Below, in pieces: positions 8,986-17,721 of a stretch of DNA of 64,000 nucleotides (its first letter is position 1; every line of letters starts with the position of its first letter). Below the pieces are notes generated by a model. The model had not been told where the DNA came from. It did no database searches and saw only the letters and a list, made by a program, of their open reading frames with translations. The translations under genes and the position numbers were made by a program. Location: positions 35,789 to 99,788 of the forward strand of contig CBFFZW010000005.1 in NCBI GenBank assembly GCA_965646445.1, read 5' to 3'. Origin of the DNA: UBA11524 sp965646445. GTDB lineage: Bacteria > Bacillota > Clostridia > Christensenellales > Aristaeellaceae.

Positions 8986-9879
8986 ATGATGGTTCATATC
9001 AGGAAAAAGCACAGGCTGACCGCCTTTGACGTGTGTCTGGTTCTGTTCTTCGGGCTGCTGGCCTTCGTGTGCATTTTTCCCTTCCGGAATATCCTGATGA
9101 TCTCCCTGACGCCCAACAAATACTACCTGCAAAACGGCGTGGTGCTGTTTTCCAGCGAGTTTACCCTCATCAATTATCAGTACATCTTCACATCCTCCCA
9201 GGTGCTTCAGGCGCTGTGGACAAGCGTCCGCGTATCGGTGATGTTTGTGCTGTACAGCATGTTCCTGACGGTTCTGCTGGCCTACGCGCTGTCGGTGCCA
9301 CAATTTCCCGGCAAGCGGCTGCTGATTACCTATGTGCTGTTTCCCATGTTTTTCGGCGGCGGCCTGGTGCCGTTTTACATTCAGGTGCGGGATCTGGGGC
9401 TGATCGAAAGTCTGTGGGCGCTGATTTTGCCCTACGGCATCAACACCTTTTACCTGATCGTCATCAAGAACAGCTTCACGGGCATTCCCAGCTCGCTGTA
9501 CGAGGCGGCGCGGATTGACGGCGCCAACGACATCAGGATTTTCTGCAGCGTGGCGTTTCCGCTCTCCCTGGCCACCATCGCAACCTTCTCCCTGTTCATG
9601 ATGGTGGACAAGTGGAATGACTGGTTCAGCGCGATGCTGTTCATCAACGATACCAATCAGTATCCGTTGGCGAAGCTGTTGCGGGATATTGTGTACAACG
9701 GAAAGAACATCGGCGAAATGTCGGTGATGCCCGGCCAGTCGGCGGAGCAGCTGTACGCGGGCACGGACGGGATCAAGATGGCCACGGTCGTCATCGCGAT
9801 TGTGCCGATTGTGTGCGTGTATCCTTTCCAGCAGCGCTATTTTGTCCGAGGCGTGATGTCGGGCGCGATCAAGAGCTGA
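8986..9879 (+). CDS. Carbohydrate ABC transporter permease, YtcP/MalG type
   Basis: A 297-residue permease with six predicted membrane segments. It carries the N-terminal LTAFDVCLVLFFGLLAFVCIFPF segment and the EAA loop SLYEAARIDGANDIRIFCSVAFP (about residues 169-191). It pairs with the LplB-type permease upstream. The start at 8986 follows GGGAGGTGCAAA. The C-terminus ends FQQRYFVRGVMSGAIKS, the usual ending of YtcP-type permeases. Confidence 0.92.
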   Translation: MMVHIRKKHRLTAFDVCLVLFFGLLAFVCIFPFRNILMISLTPNKYYLQNGVVLFSSEFTLINYQYIFTSSQVLQALWTSVRVSVMFVLYSMFLTVLLAYALSVPQFPGKRLLITYVLFPMFFGGGLVPFYIQVRDLGLIESLWALILPYGINTFYLIVIKNSFTGIPSSLYEAARIDGANDIRIFCSVAFPLSLATIATFSLFMMVDKWNDWFSAMLFINDTNQYPLAKLLRDIVYNGKNIGEMSVMPGQSAEQLYAGTDGIKMATVVIAIVPIVCVYPFQQRYFVRGVMSGAIKS

Positions 9880-9916
9880 TCGGCCAAGGGGGCCGGTTGA
9901 AATAAAGAGGAGGGTT

Positions 9917-10912
9917 TTGATGAAACGGTTGCTTGCACTATGCCTGGCGGTATGCCTTGTCCTGACGGGAAGCCTGACGGCGGCGCTGGCGGACGACGCG
10001 CGCTACACCATCTCCATCGCCTCGTGGGACGCGGGGGCCTGGGGAAACGACGCGCTGGCCACCTACCTGGAGGATCGGTTCAATATCGACCTGGAGTTCA
10101 TTGGCCTGTCCACGGTGGACTTCGCGGAGAAGATCAACATCATGGCCATTGGCGAGACGCTGCCGGATATTTTCATGTATACGGGGTACAGCGGCAATCA
10201 GGCCACGGTCATCAAGTGGGCGGAGGACGAGGTGGTGAAGGCGCTCCCGGATGATCTGAGCGCCTATCCGAACCTGAAAGCCCTGATGGATCGTTATGAC
10301 TTCATGAAGATCGACGGGAAGCATTACTTCATTCCGCGCACCACGTTCTCCAACCCGGACAACACCTACTATACGCCGGCCCTGTGGGTGCGCAGGGACT
10401 GGATGACGAACCTGGGCGTGACGGAGGCGCCGGATACGCTGGAAGGCTTCTATGACCTGATGTACCGCTTCACCTACGATGACCCGGACGGCAACGGCAA
10501 GCAGGATACCTTCGGCGTGACGCCCGGTATCGGCCTTGAATGGGTTTTCAGCGCCTTCGGCATTGATATCAACGGCTACATCCTGGAGGATGGCCAGTAC
10601 ATCCCGGGCATGCTGTCCAAACGGGTTCCCGAGGTCATCAGTTTCATTCAGCGCATGTACAGGGACGGTCTGATTGATCCCGACTTTGCCACCATTTCCC
10701 TGGCGGATTCGGAGAACAATTTTGCCGCCGGACGCTGCGGCGTTTGCTATCTGGTGGGCGAGGCAAGCCCCTTCCAGTATGTGACCCTGTCCAAGCTGGC
10801 GGCGGTGAAGTCTGACTTCAATGCCGAAACCGACCTGGATGTGCTGCCGCCGCCCCATGCGGAGGGCTGCGAGTACCTTGCCAGCAGAATTACAATTTCT
10901 TTACCGGCATGA
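9917..10912 (+). CDS. Extracellular sugar-binding protein, N-terminal part (frameshifted)
   Basis: Signal peptide MMKRLLALCLAVCLVLTGSLTAALAD, without a lipobox cysteine near the cleavage site, so this would be a secreted rather than lipid-anchored family 1 solute-binding protein. Domain features include NIMAIGETLPDIFMYTG and the aspartate-rich loop DDPDGNGKQDTFGVTPG, common in LipO-type binding proteins that serve LplB/YtcP permeases. The correct frame is lost near 10876-10888, after GCEYLA. The remaining residues to 10912 are out of frame. The rest of the protein is in the next entry. Confidence 0.8.
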   Translation: MMKRLLALCLAVCLVLTGSLTAALADDARYTISIASWDAGAWGNDALATYLEDRFNIDLEFIGLSTVDFAEKINIMAIGETLPDIFMYTGYSGNQATVIKWAEDEVVKALPDDLSAYPNLKALMDRYDFMKIDGKHYFIPRTTFSNPDNTYYTPALWVRRDWMTNLGVTEAPDTLEGFYDLMYRFTYDDPDGNGKQDTFGVTPGIGLEWVFSAFGIDINGYILEDGQYIPGMLSKRVPEVISFIQRMYRDGLIDPDFATISLADSENNFAAGRCGVCYLVGEASPFQYVTLSKLAAVKSDFNAETDLDVLPPPHAEGCEYLASRITISLPA

Positions 10913-11421
10913 TGTTCTCCGCGGACATGTCCGATGAAAAGTTGCTGCGCTGCCTGGAGCTGTACGATTTCCTCCTTTCGGAGGACGGCGTCGAGTTCGG
11001 CCGCTACGGTGTGGAGGGCATCTCCTTTGAGTGGGTTGACGGCCAGCGGCAGTCTCTGGTGACCAACGACTTCCTGCGTTCCCTGGCCGATGTGCAGCCG
11101 ACCTATCAGATCGCGCGGATCGCCAGCTGGGATACGGACGGCGCGTGGGAGAACCCGGAGATCGGGCCTGTGTTTTCCGCCCTGGCCCAGAAGGTTCAGC
11201 GGCTGTACGGCCCCTGCATGAACGAGTGGAAGCCGGAAATCGACTTCAAGATTGTTCCGGCCAAGGAGAAGTATTCCGTGAAGGATTTCTTCTGGAGCAG
11301 CCTGAACAAGATGGTTCTCAACGGTGTGGAGGATGTCGGGGCTGCCTGGGAGCCTGTCCGTCAGAACATGCTGACCAAGCGCGGGGCGCAGAAGCTGATC
11401 GACGAAATCAACGCTCAGTAA
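10909..11421 (+). CDS. Extracellular sugar-binding protein, C-terminal part (frameshifted)
   Basis: Continues the binding protein. Reading this frame upstream from 10909 gives QQNYNFFTGMMFSADMS, so coding actually resumes at about 10885. The content is the C-terminal lobe (EKLLRCLELYDFLLSEDGVEFGRYGVEG, then KEKYSVKDFFWSSLNKMV and a final QNMLTKRGAQKLIDEINAQ). The shift is in the same direction as the one in the GH9-like gene (one base lost or two gained). Joined, the protein would be about 500 residues, normal for the family. Confidence 0.75.
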   Translation: MMFSADMSDEKLLRCLELYDFLLSEDGVEFGRYGVEGISFEWVDGQRQSLVTNDFLRSLADVQPTYQIARIASWDTDGAWENPEIGPVFSALAQKVQRLYGPCMNEWKPEIDFKIVPAKEKYSVKDFFWSSLNKMVLNGVEDVGAAWEPVRQNMLTKRGAQKLIDEINAQ

Positions 11422-11426
11422 GGTGT

Positions 11427-11449
11427 TAAGCTGTCCTGGATACAGCTTA
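11427..11449 (+). other. Intercistronic hairpin
   Basis: An inverted repeat with 8-bp arms (TAAGCTGT at 11427-11434 and ACAGCTTA at 11442-11449, 7-nt loop) lies directly after the binding-protein stop and before the AAAGGAGGAAG ribosome binding site of the next start. There is no T-run, so it is more likely an RNA-processing or stability element than a terminator. Confidence 0.4.
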
Positions 11450-11470
11450 CAATGAAAGGAGGAAGATACC

Positions 11471-11540
11471 ATGGTGAAACGTTTTCTGGTCTGTCTGATG
11501 GCGCTTGTTTTCTGCGTGGGCGGCGCTGCTTTCGCAGAGG
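11471..11540 (+). pseudogene. Orphan signal peptide of a truncated secreted protein
   Basis: After a strong AAAGGAGGAAG site, the ATG at 11471 opens a clean Sec signal peptide (MVKRFLVCLMALVFCVGGAAFAEE). Immediately afterwards, at about 11540, the sequence stops making sense in this frame and becomes the reverse strand of a response-regulator gene. The frame then runs on as junk to a stop at 11722. The signal peptide probably belonged to the secreted glycosidase whose remainder starts at about 12231, or to a further lost gene. It is the last intact start of the 4721 operon. Confidence 0.6.
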
Positions 11541-12230
11541 AGGCCCCTTCGCATTTTGGAAGCGGAGAAGCAGCTCCCGCGGATGCCCCGCGGAAAAGTG
11601 AAAGCGGCTTTCCTCCGACTGCGATAGGGTGTCGCAGAGCAGCGCCACATCGGCTATGCCAAAGGACTGCTCCAGCATCAGCTGATACAGCTTGTCGGCG
11701 GTGGGGGCCGCTGACTGCATAAGCGACAGGGCGGCGGATGCTTTGGCGGGGTCTGGAAGCATATTGAAATAGGTGGTGTGGCGCATGAAAATAAAGGCAC
11801 CGCACGCGGCTAACTCAGCCTGCTGAAGGAGTGTTTCGGCAGGGGTTCGCGCCGTCCCGGCGGCGCTCAGGCCCACGGTGAAGCCGGACTGCTCAGCCTG
11901 CTGAATCAGCGTGTATTCCAGCTCAGGCGTATCGTCCAGCAGATAGTAGTCCATGCGACCATCCGACGTGATGAAGCGGCTGCGCGCCAGCAGACTGCCC
12001 TGCCGCCGCTGGGCTTCGCCCGTGGGCGCGGCCGCCACGCGCACAAGGTTTTTGATGGCGTCATGGGGAAGGTACTGCGCAATCGCGCGCCGGTTTCTCG
12101 GGCTTTGCGCGGCCAGATGCGCGCGCAGCCGCGAAACAAGCAAAGCGGCTTCATCAATGTCGATGGGCTTGAGCAGAAAATCAAATATCTTGAGCTTGAT
12201 GGATTCCTTGGCCACGGAAAAGTCAGGATA
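11541..12230 (-). pseudogene. Internal fragment of a YesN-type response regulator, reversed relative to the operon
   Basis: On the minus strand the sequence reads YPDFSVAKESIKLKIFDF, LLKPIDIDEAALLVSRLRA, then about 170 residues of a YesN middle region. The first part is the end of a receiver domain, including the conserved Lys-Pro. The fragment has no phospho-acceptor half of the receiver, no start, and no C-terminal AraC-type helix-turn-helix pair. It breaks off at both sides (near 12230 and 11541), exactly where the plus-strand signal peptide ends and the plus-strand glycosidase begins. The open frame continues beyond both edges only as antisense of other genes. The edges are accurate to within about 10 bases. 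Confidence 0.7.
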
Positions 12231-13556
12231 TGGCAGGAGTTCGACTTGGCGGGCCGGCGTGTGGGCGCGCCCGCGTTCATCGTCAATTACACGCAGAGCC
12301 CCAACGCGAACGTCAAAAGCACCTGGCGGGAGTGCCTGTCCGTGTGGAATCAGGCGTGGTTCCAATCCCTGCGCAGCGCGGCGGGGCTGTACCGCTGCGC
12401 GCGGCGCACGGGGGATCAGCGGCTGAGGGCCAAGGCGCTGATGACGAAGGAGCTGGCCCTGGCCATGCCCCATACCCGGCATATCGCCCGCGCGCCGGGG
12501 CTGTTTTACGGCATTGTCGCCACGCCCATGAAGGAAACCGACGGACGCTCCGTTTCCCTGGGCTGGGAAAAGGCGTATTTCGGCAATTCCAACCGCAATC
12601 CTGTCACGGATCAGATCAGCGCCTCGCTCTTCCACCTAACCGACATGAGCCTGACCTGCCTGCAGATGCTGTCATGGTATGAGGAGCTGGAGCGGGACGA
12701 ACGTTTGCTCCGGTACTGCGAGGCGTATGCCGGATCGCTGCTGTCCTATCAGGATGAGCGGGGCTTTTTCCCGGCCTGGGTGGACGCTGCGGGCGAGCCG
12801 CTGGAGCAGCTGGCCCATTCGCCGGAGAGCAGCGCCTCGGCGTGGTTCCTGTTCCGGCTCTGCCAGACGACCGGGGAGCGGCGGTTTTTCCGGGCGGCGA
12901 AGCGGGCGCTGGACAGCGTGCTTGACGAGATTGTGCCGACAGGCCGCTGGGAGGACTTCGAGACGTACTATTCCTGTTGCCGCTATGGCTTGGAGCATCT
13001 GGGCAGGCGGTTTGAGCGCAACGGAATGTACAAGCAGTGCAACCTGTCCATGTACTGGACGGCCCAGGCATGCCTGGCGGCTTATGAGCTGACGGGCGAG
13101 GATGTCTGGCTGACGCAGGGGCAGCGGGTGCTGGATGAAATGCTGATGACCCAGGCGGTCTGGAATCCGCCCTATATGCCGGCGGAGGTTTTCGGCGGCT
13201 TCGGGGTCATGAACTGCGACGGGGAATGGCTGGACGCCCGGCAAAGCCTGTTCGCGGAGGTCATTGTGCAATACGGCGTCCTGCTTGGGCAGCCGGAGTA
13301 CATCCAGCGGGGCATGGCGGCGCTGAAGGCGTCGTTCGCGATGATGTACTGCCCGGAGAACCCCGACATCAGCCGTGTGTGGGAGGAAAAATTCCCCTTC
13401 TTTGGCCCGGAGGATCATGGCTTCATGATGGAAAACCTGATGCACGACGGCTATCCGCGGCAGGCCATGGGCGAGTTCGCCATCTATGACTGGGGCGCCG
13501 GCGCGGCCAGCGAGGCGTATCAGCGCATGCTGGATCATTTTCCTGAGCTTTTCTGA
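12231..13556 (+). pseudogene. Six-hairpin-like glycosidase lacking its N-terminus
   Basis: About 440 residues of coherent protein start near QEFDLAGRRVGAPAFIVNYTQ. They consist of helical-hairpin repeats of the alpha/alpha-toroid type (WNQAWFQSLRSAAGLYRCAR, YCEAYAGSLLSYQDERGFFPAW, ASAWFLFRLCQTTGERRFFRAAKRAL, TAQACLAAYELTGEDVWLTQGQRVLDEML). This resembles GH88/GH105/GH127-like six-hairpin folds, but I cannot assign the family. The frame is open from 12063, but bases 12063-12230 are antisense to the response-regulator fragment. The natural 5' part, with signal peptide and first domain, is therefore missing here. A hairpin terminator follows at 13575. Confidence 0.6.
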
Positions 13557-13574
13557 TAACCATCCGCGCGAGAG

Positions 13575-13606
13575 GCGGGCAGTCCTGTGCAGGGATTGCC
13601 CGCTTT
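13575..13606. terminator. Hairpin terminator between convergent genes
   Basis: GCGGGCA at 13575-13581 pairs with TGCCCGC at 13597-13603, with further pairing inside the loop, followed by TTT. It lies between the plus-strand glycosidase remnant and the convergent GH172 gene. Confidence 0.6.
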
Positions 13607-13624
13607 CGTGTCCGGGCGGCGGTA

Positions 13625-14731
13625 TCAGACGATTTCCATATCCTGCGGGGAGGGCAGGGGCGGGAAATCGGGGACGGGCAGCGTCTGATACCAGAACGCG
13701 GTGGTGGCAATGTCGTCCCGCAGGGGCTTGAAGCAGCCGTCGCCGCCCCAGCCCAGGGCCTGGACATCCACCTTGAGGCTGGAGCGGAAGTGGATGGGAT
13801 CGACGATGTGCCAGCGGTACATGCCGAAGCGGGTCTGGGACTGATACAGCCCGTCGGGCCAGATGACCTGCGCCAGGCCCGCGTAGGGGGTGACGTAGGT
13901 TTCGTACTGATGCTCCTGCTCGTTCTCGAAATTGTAAGCGCCGCAGAAGTAGTCCTCCGTGCCCGTGCCGCAGATGGTCGGGTACTGATCGTCCTCATCA
14001 ATGTAGAACTTGACCTCGCCTTCGCCCCACCAGCCCACGTTGTTGGAGCCCCAGCACATGTAGGTGCCGACGTACTGGCCCCGTCCCTTTGTGGTCAGCA
14101 GCAGATGGGGCTGCATGAATTCGGTGGGGTTGCTGCGGCGGAACTGGGCGTGGAAGTACAGGATGTCCTGGGGAAGGGCGGTCAGCTCGTAATCGAACTG
14201 ATAGAACAGGACGGCGGGCATTTTCCAGCGATTTTCCACCGTCACCCGGCAATGCTTTAGGAAAGGCATCCGCCAGTAGCAGTTGAAGGCCTTGCCGGGA
14301 TTGACGCACACGGCCTGGGATACCACCGGCGCGTAGCGGCCCCAGCCGCAGGCGAAGAAGTCCCCGGCGGGGCACTCGACGGAGGGCTTGTCGCTGCCGT
14401 CCCAGTAAAAACGCAGGATCAGATCCCGCCAGCGGTTGACGCCGCGCAGCCAGGGGAGGACGTTGGGGGCGTCCGGCTGCGCGAAAGTCATCCAGATGTG
14501 GGTCAGAAAGCCCATGCCGTCGATGTCGCACAGGGTAGCGGTCGTTCCCGGCTCGATGGTGATGCAGGGCTGGGCCTTCCAGCCTACGCTTAACTTGCCG
14601 GCGCAGCCGTTGGGGTCGGGGACAGCACGTCCGCCGCCGCCCGGCTCGCCTGTGGGGTTTTCGGGGGTGATGGCGCGGGTGACGCTGTCGGTTGGCAGAA
14701 ACAAGGCGTTGAGCTGGCTGCTTGCGTTCAT
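13625..14731 (-). CDS. GH172 (DUF2961) family glycoside hydrolase
   Basis: A 368-residue cytoplasmic protein with no signal peptide. The signature is NVGWWGEGEVKFYIDEDDQYP followed by GTGTEDYF, with glutamates E237/E239 and E259. Known members use two glutamates in these motifs as catalytic pair. Characterised GH172 enzymes act on alpha-D-fructofuranosides or D-arabinofuranosides, some with anomer-retaining or cyclising activity, and many form trimers or hexamers. An AAGGAGGAACCACG ribosome binding site precedes the start. The gene faces the broken operon and has its own promoter (14807-14835). Substrate here is unknown, but the neighbourhood points to plant glycan side chains. Confidence 0.9.
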   Translation of the reverse strand: MNASSQLNALFLPTDSVTRAITPENPTGEPGGGGRAVPDPNGCAGKLSVGWKAQPCITIEPGTTATLCDIDGMGFLTHIWMTFAQPDAPNVLPWLRGVNRWRDLILRFYWDGSDKPSVECPAGDFFACGWGRYAPVVSQAVCVNPGKAFNCYWRMPFLKHCRVTVENRWKMPAVLFYQFDYELTALPQDILYFHAQFRRSNPTEFMQPHLLLTTKGRGQYVGTYMCWGSNNVGWWGEGEVKFYIDEDDQYPTICGTGTEDYFCGAYNFENEQEHQYETYVTPYAGLAQVIWPDGLYQSQTRFGMYRWHIVDPIHFRSSLKVDVQALGWGGDGCFKPLRDDIATTAFWYQTLPVPDFPPLPSPQDMEIV

Positions 14732-14806
14732 CGTGGTTCCTCCTTCAGTGATCGCATGGATGGTCTGTCGCAGGGCCTGAATGGACGCTCTGCGGACATT
14801 TTTTCC

Positions 14807-14835
14807 ATTATAGCATCATAAACGCCTGCCACCAA
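14807..14835 (-). promoter_or_regulatory. Extended -10 promoter of the GH172 gene
   Basis: On the minus strand TTGGTG (14830-14835) and TATAAT (14807-14812) are separated by 17 bp, with an extended -10 TG dinucleotide one base upstream of TATAAT. It lies about 75 bp upstream of the GH172 start and reads away from the histidine-kinase gene. A good constitutive-type promoter. Confidence 0.7.
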
Positions 14836-14868
14836 TGGGTCAATTTCATAATCATTGTGTTTCCTTCG

Positions 14869-16656
14869 TCAGCCGATGCGCACCGTGACCCGGACGACGC
14901 CCTGCCTGGGAACGGACAGCACGATGCCGTTGGCTTTTTTGTACATCAAATACAGGCGGCGGCTGATATTGGCCAGCGCGAGACCGTTGTTGATGCGCGT
15001 TTCGGCGTAGGCCGCGGCGGATTCATTGAGCTGCCGGTTGATGTCCTCCGCCTGCTCGGGCGTCAGCTGGCTGCCGCTGTTCTCAAGGGACAGTACCAGG
15101 GCTTCGCCGTCAAGCGCCGCGCGCAGGGCCAGAAAGCCCTTGCCGCTGTCCATTTCCAGGCCATGACCATAGGCGTTTTCCACCAGGGGCTGCAGGATCA
15201 TCCGGGGCATTAGGATGCCCTTGACCTCCTCAGGAATGTCCATGGTCAGCGCTGTGAGGCGGCCGAAGCGGGTATGCATGATGGTCAGGTAGTGCTGTAC
15301 GCACTCCAACTCCCGCTGCAGGGGCACCATGGAATCCTTGGCGCAGGCATAGCGGTAGATGTGCGCCATGGCGGCGGTGATGCGCATGATTTCCCGGGGC
15401 CGTCCGTCCAAGGCGATCCCCTGGATGCATTCCAGGGTATTGTAGAGAAAGTGCGGGTTGATCTGGCTTTGCAGCATGAGCAGCTGGCTTTGCTGCTCGC
15501 TGAATTTGAGGGCGTAGAGATCGTTCTGGGTCTGAAGCTGCAGGGAGGTCAGGTGATTGATCTCGGACAGCATGCTGTTGATGTCATGGGCCAGCAGACC
15601 GATCTCGTTGTGGCTGACGGCCTGCACGCGCTGGGAGAAATCGCCCGAACGGATACGCAGCATATCCCGGGATATGCGGTGAATGGGGTACAGGAGATTC
15701 AGCAGTATCAGGCCGGAGAGCAGAATGGTCAGCAGAACGCAGGTGAAGGTGATGGCGGAGGAAAGCGCGACGATGGACGCGCCATTGCGGAACAGATCGC
15801 CCGCGGGCAGCATGATGGTCAGCTGCCAGGCCGGCAGGCCGACGCGGATGGTGATGGCATAATAATCTTCTCCGCCGATGGAAAGCTGTTGCAGATCGTC
15901 GCTGGTCTGGTCAAGCTGATGCTGAATGGCGGCGGGGTCGTCCATATGGTTGGGGTTATAAAACCGGCTTTGATCGGCGTCTGTCACAATCAGGGCCGTA
16001 TTGGGGAACAGCGGATCCATCATGCTGGTGTTCAGCACCTTGGACAGCTCCATCACCACCGCGATGGCGCCAAGACGCTCGTGGAAATTCGAGGCCTTGG
16101 TGGAATAGATGGGCTGAAGATAGGCGCAGTACATATTCCGCTGACCATAGTCCTCAAAAAAGGGTGTGTGATAGGCGGCGGTCAATGCATCCATATTCTT
16201 TATAAAGTCTGTCTGCATTAGGGTGAAGGCGGCCATGGCGTCCGTTGTGCTGGACAGGGTGAAATTGCCGGAGTATACTTTGACCGCCACAACGGCGGGG
16301 CTGATCTGGCTGATATTTTGCAGGTTTTCCGTGTAGGCCCTGTGCAGGGTGTCGTCATATTCCCCCATCAGGTAGTCCTGCAGATCACTGTTGCTGACAA
16401 AACGCTCTACCGCACCCAGCATGTTGCCATAGGATGTGTGGATGCTCTGCTCCAGCTGCTTGCATATGCCGGAAAAGTGAATTTGTGCCTGATTGCGCAG
16501 TTCCAGCATGGAAAAATGCCGCAGCAGAAGATTGATGCCGATCATGGCAACCAGAATGCAGGTCATCAGGGTAAGCATCAGCGTCTTGATTTTGATGTTG
16601 GCGCATCGCCGCAAGAGGTCCTTGATGTTCATGACTGCCTCCTTCTTTCGGTTCAT
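14869..16656 (-). CDS. YesM-type sensor histidine kinase
   Basis: A 595-residue membrane kinase. A membrane segment near residues 23-45 and another near 300-325 enclose an extracellular dCACHE-like sensor. A HAMP domain follows (about 330-380, ISRDMLRIRSGDFSQRVQ). The kinase has the phospho-acceptor box SQINPHFLYNTLECIQGI (His402) and an ATP-binding domain (LQPLVENAYGHGLE). This is the His_kinase/HATPase layout of YesM, which senses extracellular carbohydrate or binding proteins. An alternative start at 16632 has the better AAGGAGG site and would shorten it by eight residues. It lies 15 bp after the AraC gene. The usual YesN response-regulator partner is absent next to it. Confidence 0.92.
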   Translation of the reverse strand: MNRKKEAVMNIKDLLRRCANIKIKTLMLTLMTCILVAMIGINLLLRHFSMLELRNQAQIHFSGICKQLEQSIHTSYGNMLGAVERFVSNSDLQDYLMGEYDDTLHRAYTENLQNISQISPAVVAVKVYSGNFTLSSTTDAMAAFTLMQTDFIKNMDALTAAYHTPFFEDYGQRNMYCAYLQPIYSTKASNFHERLGAIAVVMELSKVLNTSMMDPLFPNTALIVTDADQSRFYNPNHMDDPAAIQHQLDQTSDDLQQLSIGGEDYYAITIRVGLPAWQLTIMLPAGDLFRNGASIVALSSAITFTCVLLTILLSGLILLNLLYPIHRISRDMLRIRSGDFSQRVQAVSHNEIGLLAHDINSMLSEINHLTSLQLQTQNDLYALKFSEQQSQLLMLQSQINPHFLYNTLECIQGIALDGRPREIMRITAAMAHIYRYACAKDSMVPLQRELECVQHYLTIMHTRFGRLTALTMDIPEEVKGILMPRMILQPLVENAYGHGLEMDSGKGFLALRAALDGEALVLSLENSGSQLTPEQAEDINRQLNESAAAYAETRINNGLALANISRRLYLMYKKANGIVLSVPRQGVVRVTVRIG

Positions 16657-16671
16657 GGCGTTGTTCTCCTG

Positions 16672-17550
16672 TCATGTCCGCGCACGGAATTGGGCGCGGT
16701 ATTCTGAGGGCGTCATGCCGAAAAACTGCCGAAAGCATTTGTTGTAATAGGAGAAGTTGCGGAAGCCTACCTGAAGGGCGATGTCGGACACCTTCATTCG
16801 TGTTTCCTGGAGCAGCAGGGCGCTGTGCTGGACGCGGTACTGCACCAGATAGGTGATGGGCGGCTGAGCCATCATGCGGCGGAACAGGCGGCCGAACTGA
16901 CCGGGACTCATGTGAACATGGGCGGCCAGCTCCTCCAGGGAGATGTCCTGCTGGAAGTGCGCCTGAATGTATTGGAGGCTCTTTTTGACGGGGTTCAGGG
17001 CGGAGGCGGCGCCGGTTACGCCCGTCTTGCCGCCAGGCGTGGTGAGGAAGGCGTAGAGCAATTCCATCAGGTAAGCCTTGATGAGCAGCTCGCCGCCGGG
17101 CTTGGGTTCGGCCAGGGCCTCGCTGACGGCGCGGAACAGCCTGGCCACATGGTGCTGGCCGGGAAAATCAGCCGGCAGGTACAGCGCCGACGGATGCTCC
17201 GGGGAAAGCAGCGGCGCTAGGTACCGGGTGTTGATGGCGTCCTCCTCCCGGCGGCCCAGCAGAAAATCGGGATGGCACAGTAGGGCGATGGTATCGCAGG
17301 GCAGGGGCTTCGTCCGCTTGGCAAAGTGCAGGGCGGAGGAGAGAATCAGCAGGGAATCGCCGCCGCCAAGGGCAAAGGGCGTGCCGTTGACGTAGACATC
17401 CGCCTCGCCGGAGGCAAGGTAGAAAAACTCGAATTCATCGTGCAGGTGGCTATGATACAAAAACGGCTGATCGTTGAGATAACAGCGGCAGTAGCTGTCC
17501 ACCGGAAAGGCCGGCGTACCGTGGGCCCGCTCCCGAATGCGTATCTCCAT
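16672..17550 (-). CDS. AraC family transcriptional regulator with cupin sensor
   Basis: A 292-residue protein. The N-terminal cupin domain (about residues 20-90, HSHLHDEFEFFYLASGEADV, then PFALGGGDSLLI) binds small sugars in relatives. Two C-terminal helix-turn-helix motifs follow (ISLEELAAHVHMSPGQFGRLFRR and KVSDIALQVGFRNFSYYNKCFRQFFGMTPSEYRAQ, about 198-290). It is divergent from the solute-binding gene at 17722 and upstream of the histidine kinase. It probably regulates the divergent promoter region 17551-17721. Confidence 0.92.
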   Translation of the reverse strand: MEIRIRERAHGTPAFPVDSYCRCYLNDQPFLYHSHLHDEFEFFYLASGEADVYVNGTPFALGGGDSLLILSSALHFAKRTKPLPCDTIALLCHPDFLLGRREEDAINTRYLAPLLSPEHPSALYLPADFPGQHHVARLFRAVSEALAEPKPGGELLIKAYLMELLYAFLTTPGGKTGVTGAASALNPVKKSLQYIQAHFQQDISLEELAAHVHMSPGQFGRLFRRMMAQPPITYLVQYRVQHSALLLQETRMKVSDIALQVGFRNFSYYNKCFRQFFGMTPSEYRAQFRART

Positions 17551-17599
17551 GCTTCCTTCCTCCTGCCGAAATAATGTTAATAACGCGCTGGAATACTGC

Positions 17600-17628
17600 T
17601 ATCACGGGGGGAATATGTCGTATATAAT
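17600..17628 (+). promoter_or_regulatory. Likely activator-dependent promoter for the 17722 operon
   Basis: A perfect TATAAT sits at 17623-17628, but at the correct distance there is only TATCAC (17600-17605), a poor -35 box. That pattern suits a promoter needing an activator such as the divergent AraC protein. The transcript would have a leader of about 85 nt before the GTG start. Confidence 0.45.
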
Positions 17629-17721
17629 ACTAATATATCAAAACGGCGCGGATGTCAAGCGCTTGGATAAAGCCTTGGAAAGTGAATGACGGATGTTGCC
17701 GGTGAAAGGCGGGGATGCAGC

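Noticed and set aside
11471..11722. The 83-codon open frame as a genuine small secreted protein
   Set aside because: Only the first 24 residues look natural. The rest is the reverse strand of a recognisable response-regulator fragment, so it is a chimeric frame.
17656..17665. Palindrome CAAGCGCTTG as a catabolite-response (cre) site
   Set aside because: Only the core AAGCGCTT fits. The flanking TG and CA of the CcpA consensus do not match, so I did not annotate it.
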